A stretch of 36,411 nt of DNA from Candidatus Uhrbacteria bacterium CG10_big_fil_rev_8_21_14_0_10_48_11 (GCA_002793855.1 PFET01000013.1:26426-62836); one strand, 5' to 3'. Shown: positions 26,726 through 36,158, numbered from the stretch's first letter. Translations and numbers: made by a program. Notes: generated from the sequence alone by a model not told the origin.

Positions 26726-28252
26726 TTAGCGATCTTCGCTGTCGCGATACTGTAGCGCTTCAGCAATGTGCATCACGTCGATGAGTTCACTACCGGCAAG
26801 ATCGGCAATAGTCCGCCCCAGCTTACGTACCCGATAGTAAGCACGAGCTGAAAGTTTCATTCGCTCGGTTGCCTCCAATAAAAGCGTACCAGCGGCTGAT
26901 GTTAGAACGCACCACCATCGAACCTGTTCACTGTTAAGTTCCGCATTCGTCAACACGTTCAATGCTTGATACCGAATAAGCTGCTGCTGCCGTGCTGCCA
27001 GTACACGAGCACGTACAACTGCCGAGGATTCGGTTGGCGCGGCCCCTTGCAGCTCTTCAATGCTTAGTCGAGGCACGGATACGTGCATATCAATGCGATC
27101 CAGAAGTGGACCAGAAATTCTCTGCTGATAACGAAGCAGCGCGCCAGAAGAACAGGTACAAGGATGAGTCGGATCGATAGCATAACCACATGGACAAGGA
27201 TTCTCTGCTGCCACCAACATTAGCTTCGCAGGAAAGGTGATGGTGCCGGCAGCACGGGCAACAACAATGCGTCCATCTTCCAACGGCTGACGCAGCGCCT
27301 CCAAAACATGCCGAGGAAATTCAGGAAACTCATCCATAAAGAGCACCCCGCGATGGGCGAGCGATATTTCTCCGGGCCGCGGCTGACTACCGCCACCAAC
27401 AAGAGCAACGTGCGAAGTTGTATGGTGCGGGCTACGAAACGGACGCGTAGCGACAAGCGGCCTGCCACCAAGCATACCGGAGGCACTGTAGATACGAGTT
27501 ACCTCTAGCATTTCTTGTTTGGTCATTGGTGGCAAAATACTGATAAGTGCCCGCGCGAGTAAGGTCTTACCGGAACCCGGTGGACCAATCAACCGCAAAT
27601 TATGCCCCCCAGCGGCTGCCACTTCCAACGCCCGCTTAGCGTGCGCCTGTCCTTGAATATAGGCGAGATCATCCATAGTCTGTTCGGCGGTCGCCTTTAC
27701 GGTAACGTTTACCGTTTGTGGTGTTTCAACTAGTAATGACTCGCCTATCAAGTGGCGGATTACCTTTGTAAGCGACGTCGCTCCAAAAACCGTTATCCCA
27801 TCAACCAGTGCTGCCTCTTCAGCGTTCTCTTCTGGGACCACAACAACTTCAAATCCTGCATCTTTGGCGTGCAACGTTGCGGAAAGTACCCCGCTGACCG
27901 GTCGAAGTGTGCCATCAAGGGCAAGTTCACCCAAAAAAAGAATCCGCTCTACCGTCTGCGGCAAGCGAACTTCTTCGGAGGCCAGCAGGATAGCAAGCGC
28001 AACGGGTAAATCGTAGAGTGGCCCTTCCTTTTTAATATCACCAGGAGCAAGGTTGACGGTAACACGAGTGGTTGGAAATTTCAGCCCGCTATTTTTTATT
28101 GCTGCCCGCACACGCTCGCGCGCTTCCTGCACTGCCGTATCTGGTAGACCAACAACCAACACGTTTGGTAGCGACCGCCCAATGTCAGCTTCGACTTCAA
28201 CCGTAACCGCATCAAGTCCAATGGTTGCCGCTGAGTATACTTTTGCAGACAT
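26726..28252 (-). CDS. comM: YifB/ComM family Mg-chelatase-like AAA+ ATPase
   Basis: MSAKVYSAATIGLDAVTVEVEADIGRSLPNVLVVGLPDTAVQEARERVRAAIKN, GPPGSGKTLLARAL, FMDEFPEF. Confidence 0.95.
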   Translation of the reverse strand: MSAKVYSAATIGLDAVTVEVEADIGRSLPNVLVVGLPDTAVQEARERVRAAIKNSGLKFPTTRVTVNLAPGDIKKEGPLYDLPVALAILLASEEVRLPQTVERILFLGELALDGTLRPVSGVLSATLHAKDAGFEVVVVPEENAEEAALVDGITVFGATSLTKVIRHLIGESLLVETPQTVNVTVKATAEQTMDDLAYIQGQAHAKRALEVAAAGGHNLRLIGPPGSGKTLLARALISILPPMTKQEMLEVTRIYSASGMLGGRPLVATRPFRSPHHTTSHVALVGGGSQPRPGEISLAHRGVLFMDEFPEFPRHVLEALRQPLEDGRIVVARAAGTITFPAKLMLVAAENPCPCGYAIDPTHPCTCSSGALLRYQQRISGPLLDRIDMHVSVPRLSIEELQGAAPTESSAVVRARVLAARQQQLIRYQALNVLTNAELNSEQVRWWCVLTSAAGTLLLEATERMKLSARAYYRVRKLGRTIADLAGSELIDVMHIAEALQYRDSEDR

Positions 28253-28260
28253 TGTAAAAC

Positions 28261-28698
28261 CTATCGTTGTTGTTCGCCGCGGAACAGCTGACTGACTAGT
28301 CGAGGAAACAAAATAATGAAGCCGCCAACAATAAGAAGGTCGGCAATGTTAAACACCAATCCCGGTGTAACCCGCAGCACATCAATCGCGTAGCCGTAAC
28401 TCATGCGATCAATAGTGTTTGAAAGGATGCCAACGACAATGGCAAAAATAATTGCTTGGCTACTGCGTCGCTCCTCAAACAACGCAAAGATGAAAAGCAG
28501 TGCCGCAACCACAAACGAAAAGATAAAAAAAAGTTCGCCGGTGAGCGGCAGACCAAGTGGTCCAACTGCGTTCACCGCTGAAGTCAACGACACCACATGC
28601 GGAACGAGCATTGTGTTGAGTGTTGGGTGCTGAAGGGCGAATACTTTTGTTAGGCGATCTAGTACAACAAACGCGCCAACAACAATCACCCCCAGCAC
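28261..28698 (-). CDS. lspA: Signal peptidase II (lipoprotein)
   Basis: DRLTK, SNTIDRMSYGYAIDVL and VFNIADLLIVGG contain the two expected catalytic Asp; four TM-like segments. Confidence 0.85.
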   Translation of the reverse strand: MLGVIVVGAFVVLDRLTKVFALQHPTLNTMLVPHVVSLTSAVNAVGPLGLPLTGELFFIFSFVVAALLFIFALFEERRSSQAIIFAIVVGILSNTIDRMSYGYAIDVLRVTPGLVFNIADLLIVGGFIILFPRLVSQLFRGEQQR

Positions 28699-28707
28699 AA
28701 TGACAAC

Positions 28708-29070
28708 TTAGACTCGACTCTTCATCGTCTGCTTGCAACTGATGCACGCACTAGATGAAGGACGCGCCAGTAAGCGGCGCTCGTCAATTTGCTCTCCGCA
28801 ATATTTACACTTGCCGTACGTGCCGCCATCAAGACGCTTTAGTGCCGCGCGTACATCTCGCAATGCCTTCTCAAGCTCACTCTCTACCGACAAGTTTGTC
28901 GTGAAGGTCGCAACCTCGGCGCTGTTCTCATCTTCTTCACTTCCGTAATCGGGAAAATTTGTTTTGTAACCATCTTCGTCTTTTCCTGCCACCTCCCCAA
29001 GCTCTTTCAAAAGTTTGGTTTCTCTCTCTAGTAACAGCTGACGAATTTTTTCAGTTAATTCAGTATCCAT
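28708..29070 (-). CDS. DksA/TraR-type zinc-finger protein
   Basis: C-terminal YGKCKYCGEQIDERRLLARPSSSACISCK zinc finger after a coiled-coil region. Confidence 0.88.
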   Translation of the reverse strand: MDTELTEKIRQLLLERETKLLKELGEVAGKDEDGYKTNFPDYGSEEDENSAEVATFTTNLSVESELEKALRDVRAALKRLDGGTYGKCKYCGEQIDERRLLARPSSSACISCKQTMKSRV

Positions 29071-29104
29071 AACCTCTCAGGCTAATAAAAAATGAAGCAA
29101 AAGG

Positions 29105-29133
29105 AGTATAGCAACCAAACACGATGTGGGCAA
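29105..29133 (-). promoter_or_regulatory. Candidate promoter of the dksA-like gene
   Basis: Minus strand TTGCCC, 17 nt, TATACT. Confidence 0.55.
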
Positions 29134-29149
29134 GATGGTTTGGTCTGCA

Positions 29150-29520
29150 GAAACAAAGAAGAGGCGCATCTAGCGCCCTTGTTTATAAATGGCGTGATGC
29201 GCCTCTCATGGGTTATATTTCCACTTCAGACCCGCCGGTTGGCGAGGCTCAAGATTTTTGTCATACAACCCTAAGGCGTTTCCCCGTGTTTAAAACGTAC
29301 GACCACTCTACCGACCTTAGTGGTGTGGCGCGGGCGATGTTGCGCTACCGTCCATGCACCGTTTCTTCCAATGAGAGGAAGGGTTTTTATTTTTGTTGAA
29401 TTCGGTACAGTACGGGTGCTGTACCTACGGTGTAGTAGAATGGGAAGCTATGAATCGAACAATAGTTCGATGCACCGCTTCAAAACTGTTTCAAGAGATA
29501 ACAAAGTTGTTAATGAACTG
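29150..29520 (-). ncRNA. Candidate ncRNA gene (~370 nt), class unknown
   Basis: Minus-strand TTGTTT-N17-TATAAT promoter (TATAAT = 29532..29527), several perfect hairpins, terminal hairpin 29160-29206 followed by TCTTTGTTT. Confidence 0.45.
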
Positions 29521-29588
29521 TGAATAATTATAGCACGAAATAAACAAAAAAACAAGATAAAAATACTAGTAAAAACAGTAATAAACAA

Positions 29589-29613
29589 AACTGTGGCCAC
29601 AAGGACCACAGTT
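29589..29613 (-). terminator. pnp terminator
   Basis: Minus strand AACTGTGG-tccttgtgg-CCACAGTT-TTGTTTATT, just after the pnp stop. Confidence 0.75.
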
Positions 29614-29674
29614 CGTAAACAAGTTATACCCAGAATTATCCACACCATCCAAAGGAGTACTCTCGGGTTTCTTT

Positions 29675-31885
29675 TTACCGTTGCGACGAGTCGTGTGGAC
29701 GATCATTACCACGCTGCTGATCGCCGCCGGCTGGTGCCGGAGGGAACGCGTCTGCCGGCATTGCTTGCCGCATCGAAAGGTTCACCCGACCAAGTTCATC
29801 AATCTCAATTACTTTTACTTTTACCTCTTGTCTAACTTTCACCACGTCACTAACTTTGTTTACCCGATACGGAGCAAGCTCTGAGATGTGTACCAGCCCT
29901 TCCTTCTTTGGAAGAATTTCTACAAAGGCACCGAAGTCCATCAGTCGCGTTACCTTACCGTCATAAAGTTCTCCAACCTCAACTTCACGCGTCAGCTGCT
30001 TCACCCAATTGACCGCTCGATCAAGACCGTCGGCGTTTGCTGAGCAGATGTTTACCTTGCCATCTTGTTCGACATCAATGGTGACTCCGGTCTTATCAAT
30101 AATTTCGTTAATGACCTTACCACCCGGACCAATGAGATCGCGGATACGTTCCGGATTAATGTTGAGGGTGACAATGCGCGGAGCGAAGGGTGACATCTCT
30201 GAACGCGGTTCTTTAATAGCCGTATGAATGACATCCAAGATGCGCATTCTTCCTTCACGCGCGGCGGTCAATGTTTCTTTCACTATCGCTTGCGTAAGCC
30301 CATAGGTCTTGGTATCCATCTGCACGGCGGTGATTCCTTTCTCGCTTCCGGCAACTTTAAAATCCATTCCGCCTTTTCCGTCTTCGAGATCTTGTAGGTC
30401 GGTCAAGATTTTGTAGCGACCCTTGTCGTCTGAGGCAAGTCCCATTGCCACACCGGCAACCGGTGAGGTAATAGGTACACCGGCGTCCATCAAGCAGAGC
30501 GTCGAGCCGCAGACCGAACCCATTGATGATGAGCCGTTCGACCCGAGCACTTCTGAAACGGCCAAAATGGTGTAAGGGAAATCTTCTTTTGTTGGCAACA
30601 CGGGAATGAGCGCTTTCTCCGCCAACGCACCGTGACCAATTTCACGGCGCTTTGGTCCCATCATTCTGCCGGCTTCACCAACTGAGAACGGTGGGAAGTT
30701 GTAGTAATGCATGTAACGTTTCTTACTGTTCGTTTCCATAGTGTCGAGTAGCTGCTCTTCTCCTGGTGAGCCAAGCGTCACCACCGAGAGTACTTGCGTC
30801 TCTCCGCGACTGAAAAGACCGGAACCATGCGTGCGTGGCAAGATACCAACTTCGGCAGACAGTGGGCGGATCTCTGTGAGTGCGCGACCGTCAACGCGAC
30901 GCCCTTCGTCAAGAATTGCTCTCGTCACTTCGTCCTCTACTAGTTCGTCAAAAAGAGAGAAGGCAACTTGTCGACGTTCTTTGCCAACTTGGTCTTCTAT
31001 GAGCCAAGCATCGAGTTCTTGTTTGATGGTAGCAAGCACTGCCTTGCGGTCATGCTTGGTTGCCTGCGCGTCACCAAAGAAGCGTTCACGCAGCTGCGTG
31101 GTTGCCCAACTGCGCACCTTCTCAATAACTTCTGGCTCAAGTACCAAGGCCTCTTCTAACAGTTCATCAACATTAATCTTCTTCTGCCCGTACTGTTGCG
31201 TAATCTCGGTGATAAGGTTAAGTACTGGCGTAAGCTGCTGCTGCCCAAAGGTAATGGCCTCGTAAAAAAGAGCTTCCGATATTTCTTTGGCGCCAGCTTC
31301 CAACATAGTTACCTTCTCTGCCGTCCCCGCAACCACAAGGTCAAGTTCGCTTTCTGCTAGCTCGTCATACGTTGGGTTCATAACGAACTCGCCGTTCACC
31401 CGTCCAACCCGCAACCCTGCGATTGGTCCCGCCCACGGTATAGGAGAAATGGAGAGGATGAGCGAAGCGGCAACGAGCGAAGGGATGTCCGCATCGTTTT
31501 TTCCGTCAAAGGACAGAATGGTCAGTACGACCTGAATATCGTTTCGCATCCGGTCATCAAAGAGCGGACGAATCGATCGGTCAACGAGACGTGCGGACAA
31601 TACCGCTTCGTCGGCTGGTCGCCCTTCCCTCTTAATAAAGCGTGAACCCTTAATTTTTCCGGCAGCGTAAAAACGCTCTTCGTAGTCGACGGTAAGTGGG
31701 AAGTATTCCATCCCCTCACGAGCCGACGGGCTCATCACGGCGGTTGCCAAAACAACAGTGTCGCCGTAGCGCACCGTGGCAGAAGCAGTTGCCTGACGAG
31801 CTAGTTTTCCAAACTCTACAGAGAGGGTACGTCCTCCCCATTCGATTGCTCGGCGAACAACGTTCGCAGAAGCTGATTGATCCAT
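29675..31885 (-). CDS. pnp: Polyribonucleotide nucleotidyltransferase
   Basis: Two RNase PH domains, KH ([25 protein letters not shown]) and S1 ([34 protein letters not shown]). Confidence 0.98.
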   Translation of the reverse strand: MDQSASANVVRRAIEWGGRTLSVEFGKLARQATASATVRYGDTVVLATAVMSPSAREGMEYFPLTVDYEERFYAAGKIKGSRFIKREGRPADEAVLSARLVDRSIRPLFDDRMRNDIQVVLTILSFDGKNDADIPSLVAASLILSISPIPWAGPIAGLRVGRVNGEFVMNPTYDELAESELDLVVAGTAEKVTMLEAGAKEISEALFYEAITFGQQQLTPVLNLITEITQQYGQKKINVDELLEEALVLEPEVIEKVRSWATTQLRERFFGDAQATKHDRKAVLATIKQELDAWLIEDQVGKERRQVAFSLFDELVEDEVTRAILDEGRRVDGRALTEIRPLSAEVGILPRTHGSGLFSRGETQVLSVVTLGSPGEEQLLDTMETNSKKRYMHYYNFPPFSVGEAGRMMGPKRREIGHGALAEKALIPVLPTKEDFPYTILAVSEVLGSNGSSSMGSVCGSTLCLMDAGVPITSPVAGVAMGLASDDKGRYKILTDLQDLEDGKGGMDFKVAGSEKGITAVQMDTKTYGLTQAIVKETLTAAREGRMRILDVIHTAIKEPRSEMSPFAPRIVTLNINPERIRDLIGPGGKVINEIIDKTGVTIDVEQDGKVNICSANADGLDRAVNWVKQLTREVEVGELYDGKVTRLMDFGAFVEILPKKEGLVHISELAPYRVNKVSDVVKVRQEVKVKVIEIDELGRVNLSMRQAMPADAFPPAPAGGDQQRGNDRPHDSSQR

Positions 31886-32042
31886 AGTTCTTTATACGCC
31901 GCCGCCACGAATCCGTCTCCTGGTAGGTACATCGCTCGCCCCGACTGTTGTACAGAGAGAATGGCGTAGCTACCAACGGTGATACGCGCGACGACGCGCT
32001 AGCTAATAAATAAGATAAGTAAGATTATTTTCTAAGCTACTA

Positions 32043-32555
32043 TTATGTAGTACTGCGAGAGCGCATCAAGAAACGTTTCCTGTCAGACGAAAGGTCGGTG
32101 ATGTCATCAACGACCGCCTTAAGACCGGATGAGGTGGTTTCGCCAAACGCGGCAACCTCGACCAAGAGACCTTGAAACTGTAAAAACTCAACCAATGGAA
32201 TAAAATCCCCGTCGCCAGTAACGAGCACTACCACGTCGAGCTTTGGGGCAATGGTGATAGCGTCTACCGCGATGCCAACATCCCAGTCTGCTTTCTTCGC
32301 ACCGCCAGCAAATACCTGCAGGTCTTTTGTTTTTACTTCGAAACCAGATTTATCGAGCGCCTGAAAGAAGCTGACCTCTTCTTCAGAGTCAGACTTAATG
32401 GCGTAGGCGATGGCGCGCATCAACCTACGCCCATCTACGGCCGCTTCGAGTACCTCTTTAAAGTTTACCCGAGAACCGTGCAAATTTTTTGCAGAGTGAT
32501 ACATGTTCGCCACATCGACGAACACGCCCACCCGCTGTTCTTTGTGCTTAATCAT
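32043..32555 (-). CDS. NYN (LabA/DUF88-type PIN-like) domain protein
   Basis: VGVFVDVANMYHSAK, KKADWDVGIAVDAITIA, VVLVTGDGDFIPLVEFLQ. Confidence 0.9.
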   Translation of the reverse strand: MIKHKEQRVGVFVDVANMYHSAKNLHGSRVNFKEVLEAAVDGRRLMRAIAYAIKSDSEEEVSFFQALDKSGFEVKTKDLQVFAGGAKKADWDVGIAVDAITIAPKLDVVVLVTGDGDFIPLVEFLQFQGLLVEVAAFGETTSSGLKAVVDDITDLSSDRKRFLMRSRSTT

Positions 32556-32570
32556 TTTTTCTTGGGGACC

Positions 32571-32951
32571 CTACTCGTCATCCGATTCGTCCGTTTCAGC
32601 GTCGTTTTCTGCTTCTTCGGCGGCCTCAAGCTCCGCAACGTGCGCGGCTTCGGCGGCCTCAATAGTTTTCTGGTCGTAGCGCTTGGCAATCTTTAGTTTC
32701 AACTGCTTCACGAGCGTTTCAAAACCTTTCGGATCTTCGTGCTCGAGGTAGCGCAGCAAACGACGTCGTTCGCCTACTTTTTTCAAAAGTCCGCGGCGGG
32801 AAGAGTGATCTTTGCGGTGCGTCTTGAGGTGCTCCGTCAGATCTTTAATTTCCGCCGTCAGAATGGCGATCTGGACTTGGCTCGAACCGGTGTCCGAGTC
32901 GTGGGTCCGATACTTTTTAATAATACGGTCTTTTGCCTTCTTCTCTAACAT
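32571..32951 (-). CDS. rpsO: 30S ribosomal protein S15 with acidic C-terminal extension
   Basis: [58 protein letters not shown]; then [28 protein letters not shown]. Confidence 0.96.
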   Translation of the reverse strand: MLEKKAKDRIIKKYRTHDSDTGSSQVQIAILTAEIKDLTEHLKTHRKDHSSRRGLLKKVGERRRLLRYLEHEDPKGFETLVKQLKLKIAKRYDQKTIEAAEAAHVAELEAAEEAENDAETDESDDE

Positions 32952-33041
32952 AGTTTTTCGTTATACACACGATATGCCAAGCATGGTGCTACGTGCGCCA
33001 AGCCGAGCGTTCGCGAATGAATAAAAAGAAGTAGTGGCGAG

Positions 33042-33070
33042 AGTGTAATTGAAAAATCGCTATCCGTCAA
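33042..33070 (-). promoter_or_regulatory. Candidate promoter of rpsO-NYN-pnp
   Basis: Minus strand TTGACG, 17 nt, TACACT. Confidence 0.6.
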
Positions 33071-33312
33071 GCCGGAAGGCGCAAAATGCATATAGCTTAT
33101 AGTGTATGGCGTATAGTTTGTTTTGCCTTTTGTTCCGATGTTTCAGCCGAAATCCCGATTCATTACTATTCTCAGATAGCGGCGAGGCCTCTTGATCCCT
33201 GTCTTTGAGTTGTGTGTAGAAACGTATGTTTTCCTTTCTGTCGTACCGCGTACAACCTTTGGCTTTTAGTGTTACCTTTTCAATTTTAGTTCCAACATTT
33301 GAATTTTGACTT

Positions 33313-33340
33313 TTGAGTTTTTTCATTAGTGTCGTACAAT
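33313..33340 (+). promoter_or_regulatory. Candidate promoter of the xer gene
   Basis: TTGAGT (33313-33318), 16 nt, TACAAT (33335-33340); ATG at 33347. Confidence 0.5.
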
Positions 33341-33346
33341 GAACGC

Positions 33347-34312
33347 ATGGCAGACCTAGAACGCTATCGAAAAGAATTTTTAGAGTACTTAGAGATAGAA
33401 AAAAATCGTAGCCTAGCAACCATTCGGAACTACGGCTTCTACCTAGAAAGGTTTAATGTATGGGCTGACGAACATAAGGTGAGTAGCACCGGACAAATTT
33501 CGGCGGAGCTCATGCGGCAGTACCGACTATGGTTAAACCGTTTCACTGATGAACACGGTGACGTGCTCAAAAAAAACACACAGAACTACCACTTGATTGC
33601 CCTTCGGTCTTTTTTGAAGTACCTAGCAAAACGTGACGTCAAAAGTTTGGCGCCCGAAAAAATAGAGCTTATGAAAATGCCGGATCGCTCTATTGCGTTT
33701 TTATCTTCAGACGAACTGGAGCGGCTGCTCGATGCGCCGACAAACGTGAAGCAACCAAAGATAGTGCAGCTCCGCGATCAGGCAATCTTAGCAACGCTCT
33801 TCTCGACCGGACTGCGCGTGTCGGAACTTGCTGGTTTAAAAACAGAACAGGTAAACCTGCGTGACAAAAAAACCGACGCCCTTACCGAATTCAGCGTGCG
33901 AGGAAAAGGGAGCAAAGTGCGCGTCGTTTTCTTGTCGGCTGACGCACGGCAACGACTTCGCGACTACCTCGACGCTCGCTATGATACCGCTCCCTACCTC
34001 TTTGTGCGGCACGATCGCGCAAAAACAAAGCAGACGGAGCGCGATCGCAATGAGGGCGGCGCTCCACTGACCCCACGCAGCGTCGAGCGAACCGTTACGC
34101 GCTACGCCAAAGTTGCCGGCATCACCAAAAAAGTGAGCCCGCACACTCTGCGCCACTCGTTTGCGACCGATCTACTTATTAATGGGGCTGACCTGCGCTC
34201 GGTGCAGTCACTCCTCGGCCACGCCTCAGTAACAACAACCCAAATCTATACTCACCTCACTGACCAACAACTAAAAAAGGTACACGAACAGTTCCATGGG
34301 AAACGGAAATAA
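33347..34312 (+). CDS. Tyrosine recombinase XerC/XerD-like
   Basis: ATLFSTGLRVSELAGL, HTLRHSFATDLLINGADLRSVQSLLGHASVTTTQIYTHL (R-H-R-H-Y). Start at MADLERYRKEF. Confidence 0.94.
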   Translation: MADLERYRKEFLEYLEIEKNRSLATIRNYGFYLERFNVWADEHKVSSTGQISAELMRQYRLWLNRFTDEHGDVLKKNTQNYHLIALRSFLKYLAKRDVKSLAPEKIELMKMPDRSIAFLSSDELERLLDAPTNVKQPKIVQLRDQAILATLFSTGLRVSELAGLKTEQVNLRDKKTDALTEFSVRGKGSKVRVVFLSADARQRLRDYLDARYDTAPYLFVRHDRAKTKQTERDRNEGGAPLTPRSVERTVTRYAKVAGITKKVSPHTLRHSFATDLLINGADLRSVQSLLGHASVTTTQIYTHLTDQQLKKVHEQFHGKRK

Positions 34313-34340
34313 GTATGCGAAATAATAAATAATTTTCCAT

Positions 34341-35022
34341 ATGGATAAAAATGTAAATTTAATTATCGAAAAACTTAAAAAAATCCCTTATTGTGAGGGA
34401 GTGATTTATTCTGGCAGCAGGACAGATGGAGATGCTGTAGCACTAGCGACTACGATTTTACTGTACTGGTAAGTCAAGGTAAATCGTATTACAAAGTATT
34501 CCGCTACAAAAATCTTTTAGTGGATATTTGCTGTGTCACCGCAGAAGTTATCAATAAACAAGACTTTCGGAGTAATAAAATTGCTAACCCTGAGCTATCG
34601 ATAATCGCGCACGGTAAAAGCTTATTTGATAAAGCAGAAAAGATGCGAATAATGCAAAGAAAAGCTCAAAGACTTTGGAATTGGGTCCAGTAAATAATCT
34701 TAAAGAAGTTGGTCATCTTTGCACAATATTTCTTCATAGATTGAACAAGCCCAAAAGTGATTCAGCTTACTATTCGTGGAATGTAATAATAGATAAAACA
34801 GTAAGAATCTTTTTTGAATTACACAAAGTGTGGCTACTAAAATTTCTTAACGTAGAGCACGCAATCGATGAGGTCGATCAGAATTTTTATAAACTTTATA
34901 AAAAAATATACCTTGCGCACCCAACAGAAAGAGTAAAACTAACTGAAAAATTAGTTCACTATCTCATTGAAAAATTGAATCTGCCACAAACAGGAGAAAT
35001 ATTTTTTCCAAAAGACGGCTGA
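34341..35022 (+). pseudogene. Nucleotidyltransferase-domain gene interrupted by two frameshifts
   Basis: GVIYSGSRTDGDAVAL (frame 34341) continues as DYDFTVLVSQGKSYYKVFRYKNLLVDICC...KAQRL (frame 34448), then LELGPVNNLKEVGHL... (frame 34675). Adding one base near 34446 restores GSxxxGDAxxxSDYDF. Confidence 0.75.
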
Positions 35023-35132
35023 ACGTTAGACGTGCGCTTCACTAGTCTTTCCTATATACTACCCACCATACGCCCCGTAGGCGTTAAGGTAAACCTCTAG
35101 ATTTTAATATTCCTTTCCCCCGTCATGAGAAC

Positions 35133-35197
35133 GTGCTGATTTAATTTTGGCTGTCCAACGGGCAGAGCCCGATTGAACATCCCCACAAAATCAGCAC
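35133..35197. repeat. Long inverted repeat with nested hairpin
   Basis: GTGCTGATTT (35133-35142) / AAATCAGCAC (35188-35197), enclosing CAA-CGGGC-aga-GCCCG-a-TTG. Confidence 0.75.
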
Positions 35198-35244
35198 TCG
35201 CGGGACTCGAGGCACTGCTGTTCTTTAAGGTTATTATTCACTAC

Positions 35245-35321
35245 GCCCCCGTAGCTCAATTGGATAGAGCGTGTGGTTTCTACCCACAAGGTTGCAGGTT
35301 CGATTCCTGCCGGGGGTACCA
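35245..35321 (+). tRNA. tRNA-Arg(TCT), CCA encoded
   Basis: Acceptor GCCCCCG/CGGGGGT-ACCA, D arm GCTCAATTGGATAGAGC, anticodon arm TGTGG-TTTCTAC-CCACA, T arm GCAGG-TTCGATT-CCTGC. Confidence 0.95.
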
Positions 35322-35473
35322 GAAAGGAAAAATCAAAGCGTTTTGGTTCGCCTCGCTTCGCTCGGCGACTAATTTGTATTCAATTTGGGTGGTAAAAACG
35401 AATTCACAATTTCGCATTTTGGAGGAAGAAAATTTTTTAATCATAAAGTCAAAAATTATTAACTAATAAATAT

Positions 35474-36070
35474 ATGCCCACGAGCAATCAAAAAGGTTTT
35501 GCAAATATATTGTTGATCATACTGGCAGTCCTTGTCGTGGAGGCTACCGGATATCTTATATTGATACAAAACCCACCGAACCAACTTCTCAACCAACACC
35601 AGAATGAACCCGTAGACGATAAGTCGTCTGACACCACACCTACCAGTCCACAACAGACCCCTGTAGATAGAAAGTCCGGACAAGGAGGAAGTGGAGGAGG
35701 TATTCGAGCGGGTTTGGATTTTAGGGTTGAGGTTGTTGATCATGACATTAAAAAAGTTGCTACCTGTGATATTTGTAATTATTCCGATTTCAGCGACAAC
35801 GATACTTATTTTCAGACGCGCGAGGTGCATGCTAAGGAAGGTTATGTAGAAATGCTCTTTCTCAAAAAAAGCGATTATACCCCTACCCATAACGGACCTG
35901 AAATAAATTACCAAGATATTTTTGTTACAGACGAACAGCAGTTCAATATTGGCTATCATCAGGTTTTTAGAATCAAGATAGGACAAACAGTATCCTTACA
36001 AGGGGCAGATATTACGATTCGAGTACTTGCTGTTACTGGGTTAGGATGTCCGTCCGGTTCCCAGTGCTAA
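35474..36070 (+). CDS. Membrane-anchored/pilin-like secreted hypothetical protein, possibly truncated
   Basis: N-terminal KGFANILLIILAVLVVEATGYLIL anchor, Pro/Thr/Gly linker, globular domain ending GCPSGSQC-stop. Confidence 0.65.
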   Translation: MPTSNQKGFANILLIILAVLVVEATGYLILIQNPPNQLLNQHQNEPVDDKSSDTTPTSPQQTPVDRKSGQGGSGGGIRAGLDFRVEVVDHDIKKVATCDICNYSDFSDNDTYFQTREVHAKEGYVEMLFLKKSDYTPTHNGPEINYQDIFVTDEQQFNIGYHQVFRIKIGQTVSLQGADITIRVLAVTGLGCPSGSQC

Positions 36071-36128
36071 TGTCTGCTTTTCCATTTTAGCCGCCAAAGA
36101 AAAATTTGAAATCGTCAGCGGTGCGGCT

Positions 36129-36158
36129 CCCCGCCTGCGCCGAGGCTTCGGCGGGCAG
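36129..36158. repeat. REP-like GC-rich palindrome
   Basis: CCCCGCCTGCGCCGAGGCTTCGGCGGGCAG (CCGCC...GGCGG stem) in a non-coding 3' region. Confidence 0.45.

Noticed and set aside
29150-29520. rnpB or tmRNA
   Set aside because: No GAGGAAAGTCC/ACAGAA P4 strands and no tmRNA GGATTCGAC or tag ORF seen by eye on either strand; kept as unknown ncRNA.
30741-31265. Long antisense ORFs opposite pnp, ychF, folD, gdhA, ftsK etc.
   Set aside because: Ser/Arg-rich or otherwise compositionally artefactual shadows of strong CDSs on the other strand.
33060-33419. 119-aa minus-strand ORF
   Set aside because: Low-complexity, overlaps the xer start and promoter, no SD, no recognisable domain.
34675-35022. MNT-HEPN toxin-antitoxin pair (34341 fragment + 34675 ORF)
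   Set aside because: The second ORF starts with TTG, continues the nucleotidyltransferase alignment (LELGP...) and has no HEPN RxxxxH motif. A frameshifted single gene fits better.
35173-35466. 97-aa ORF
   Set aside because: It runs straight through tRNA-Arg and the long inverted repeat; not a credible gene.
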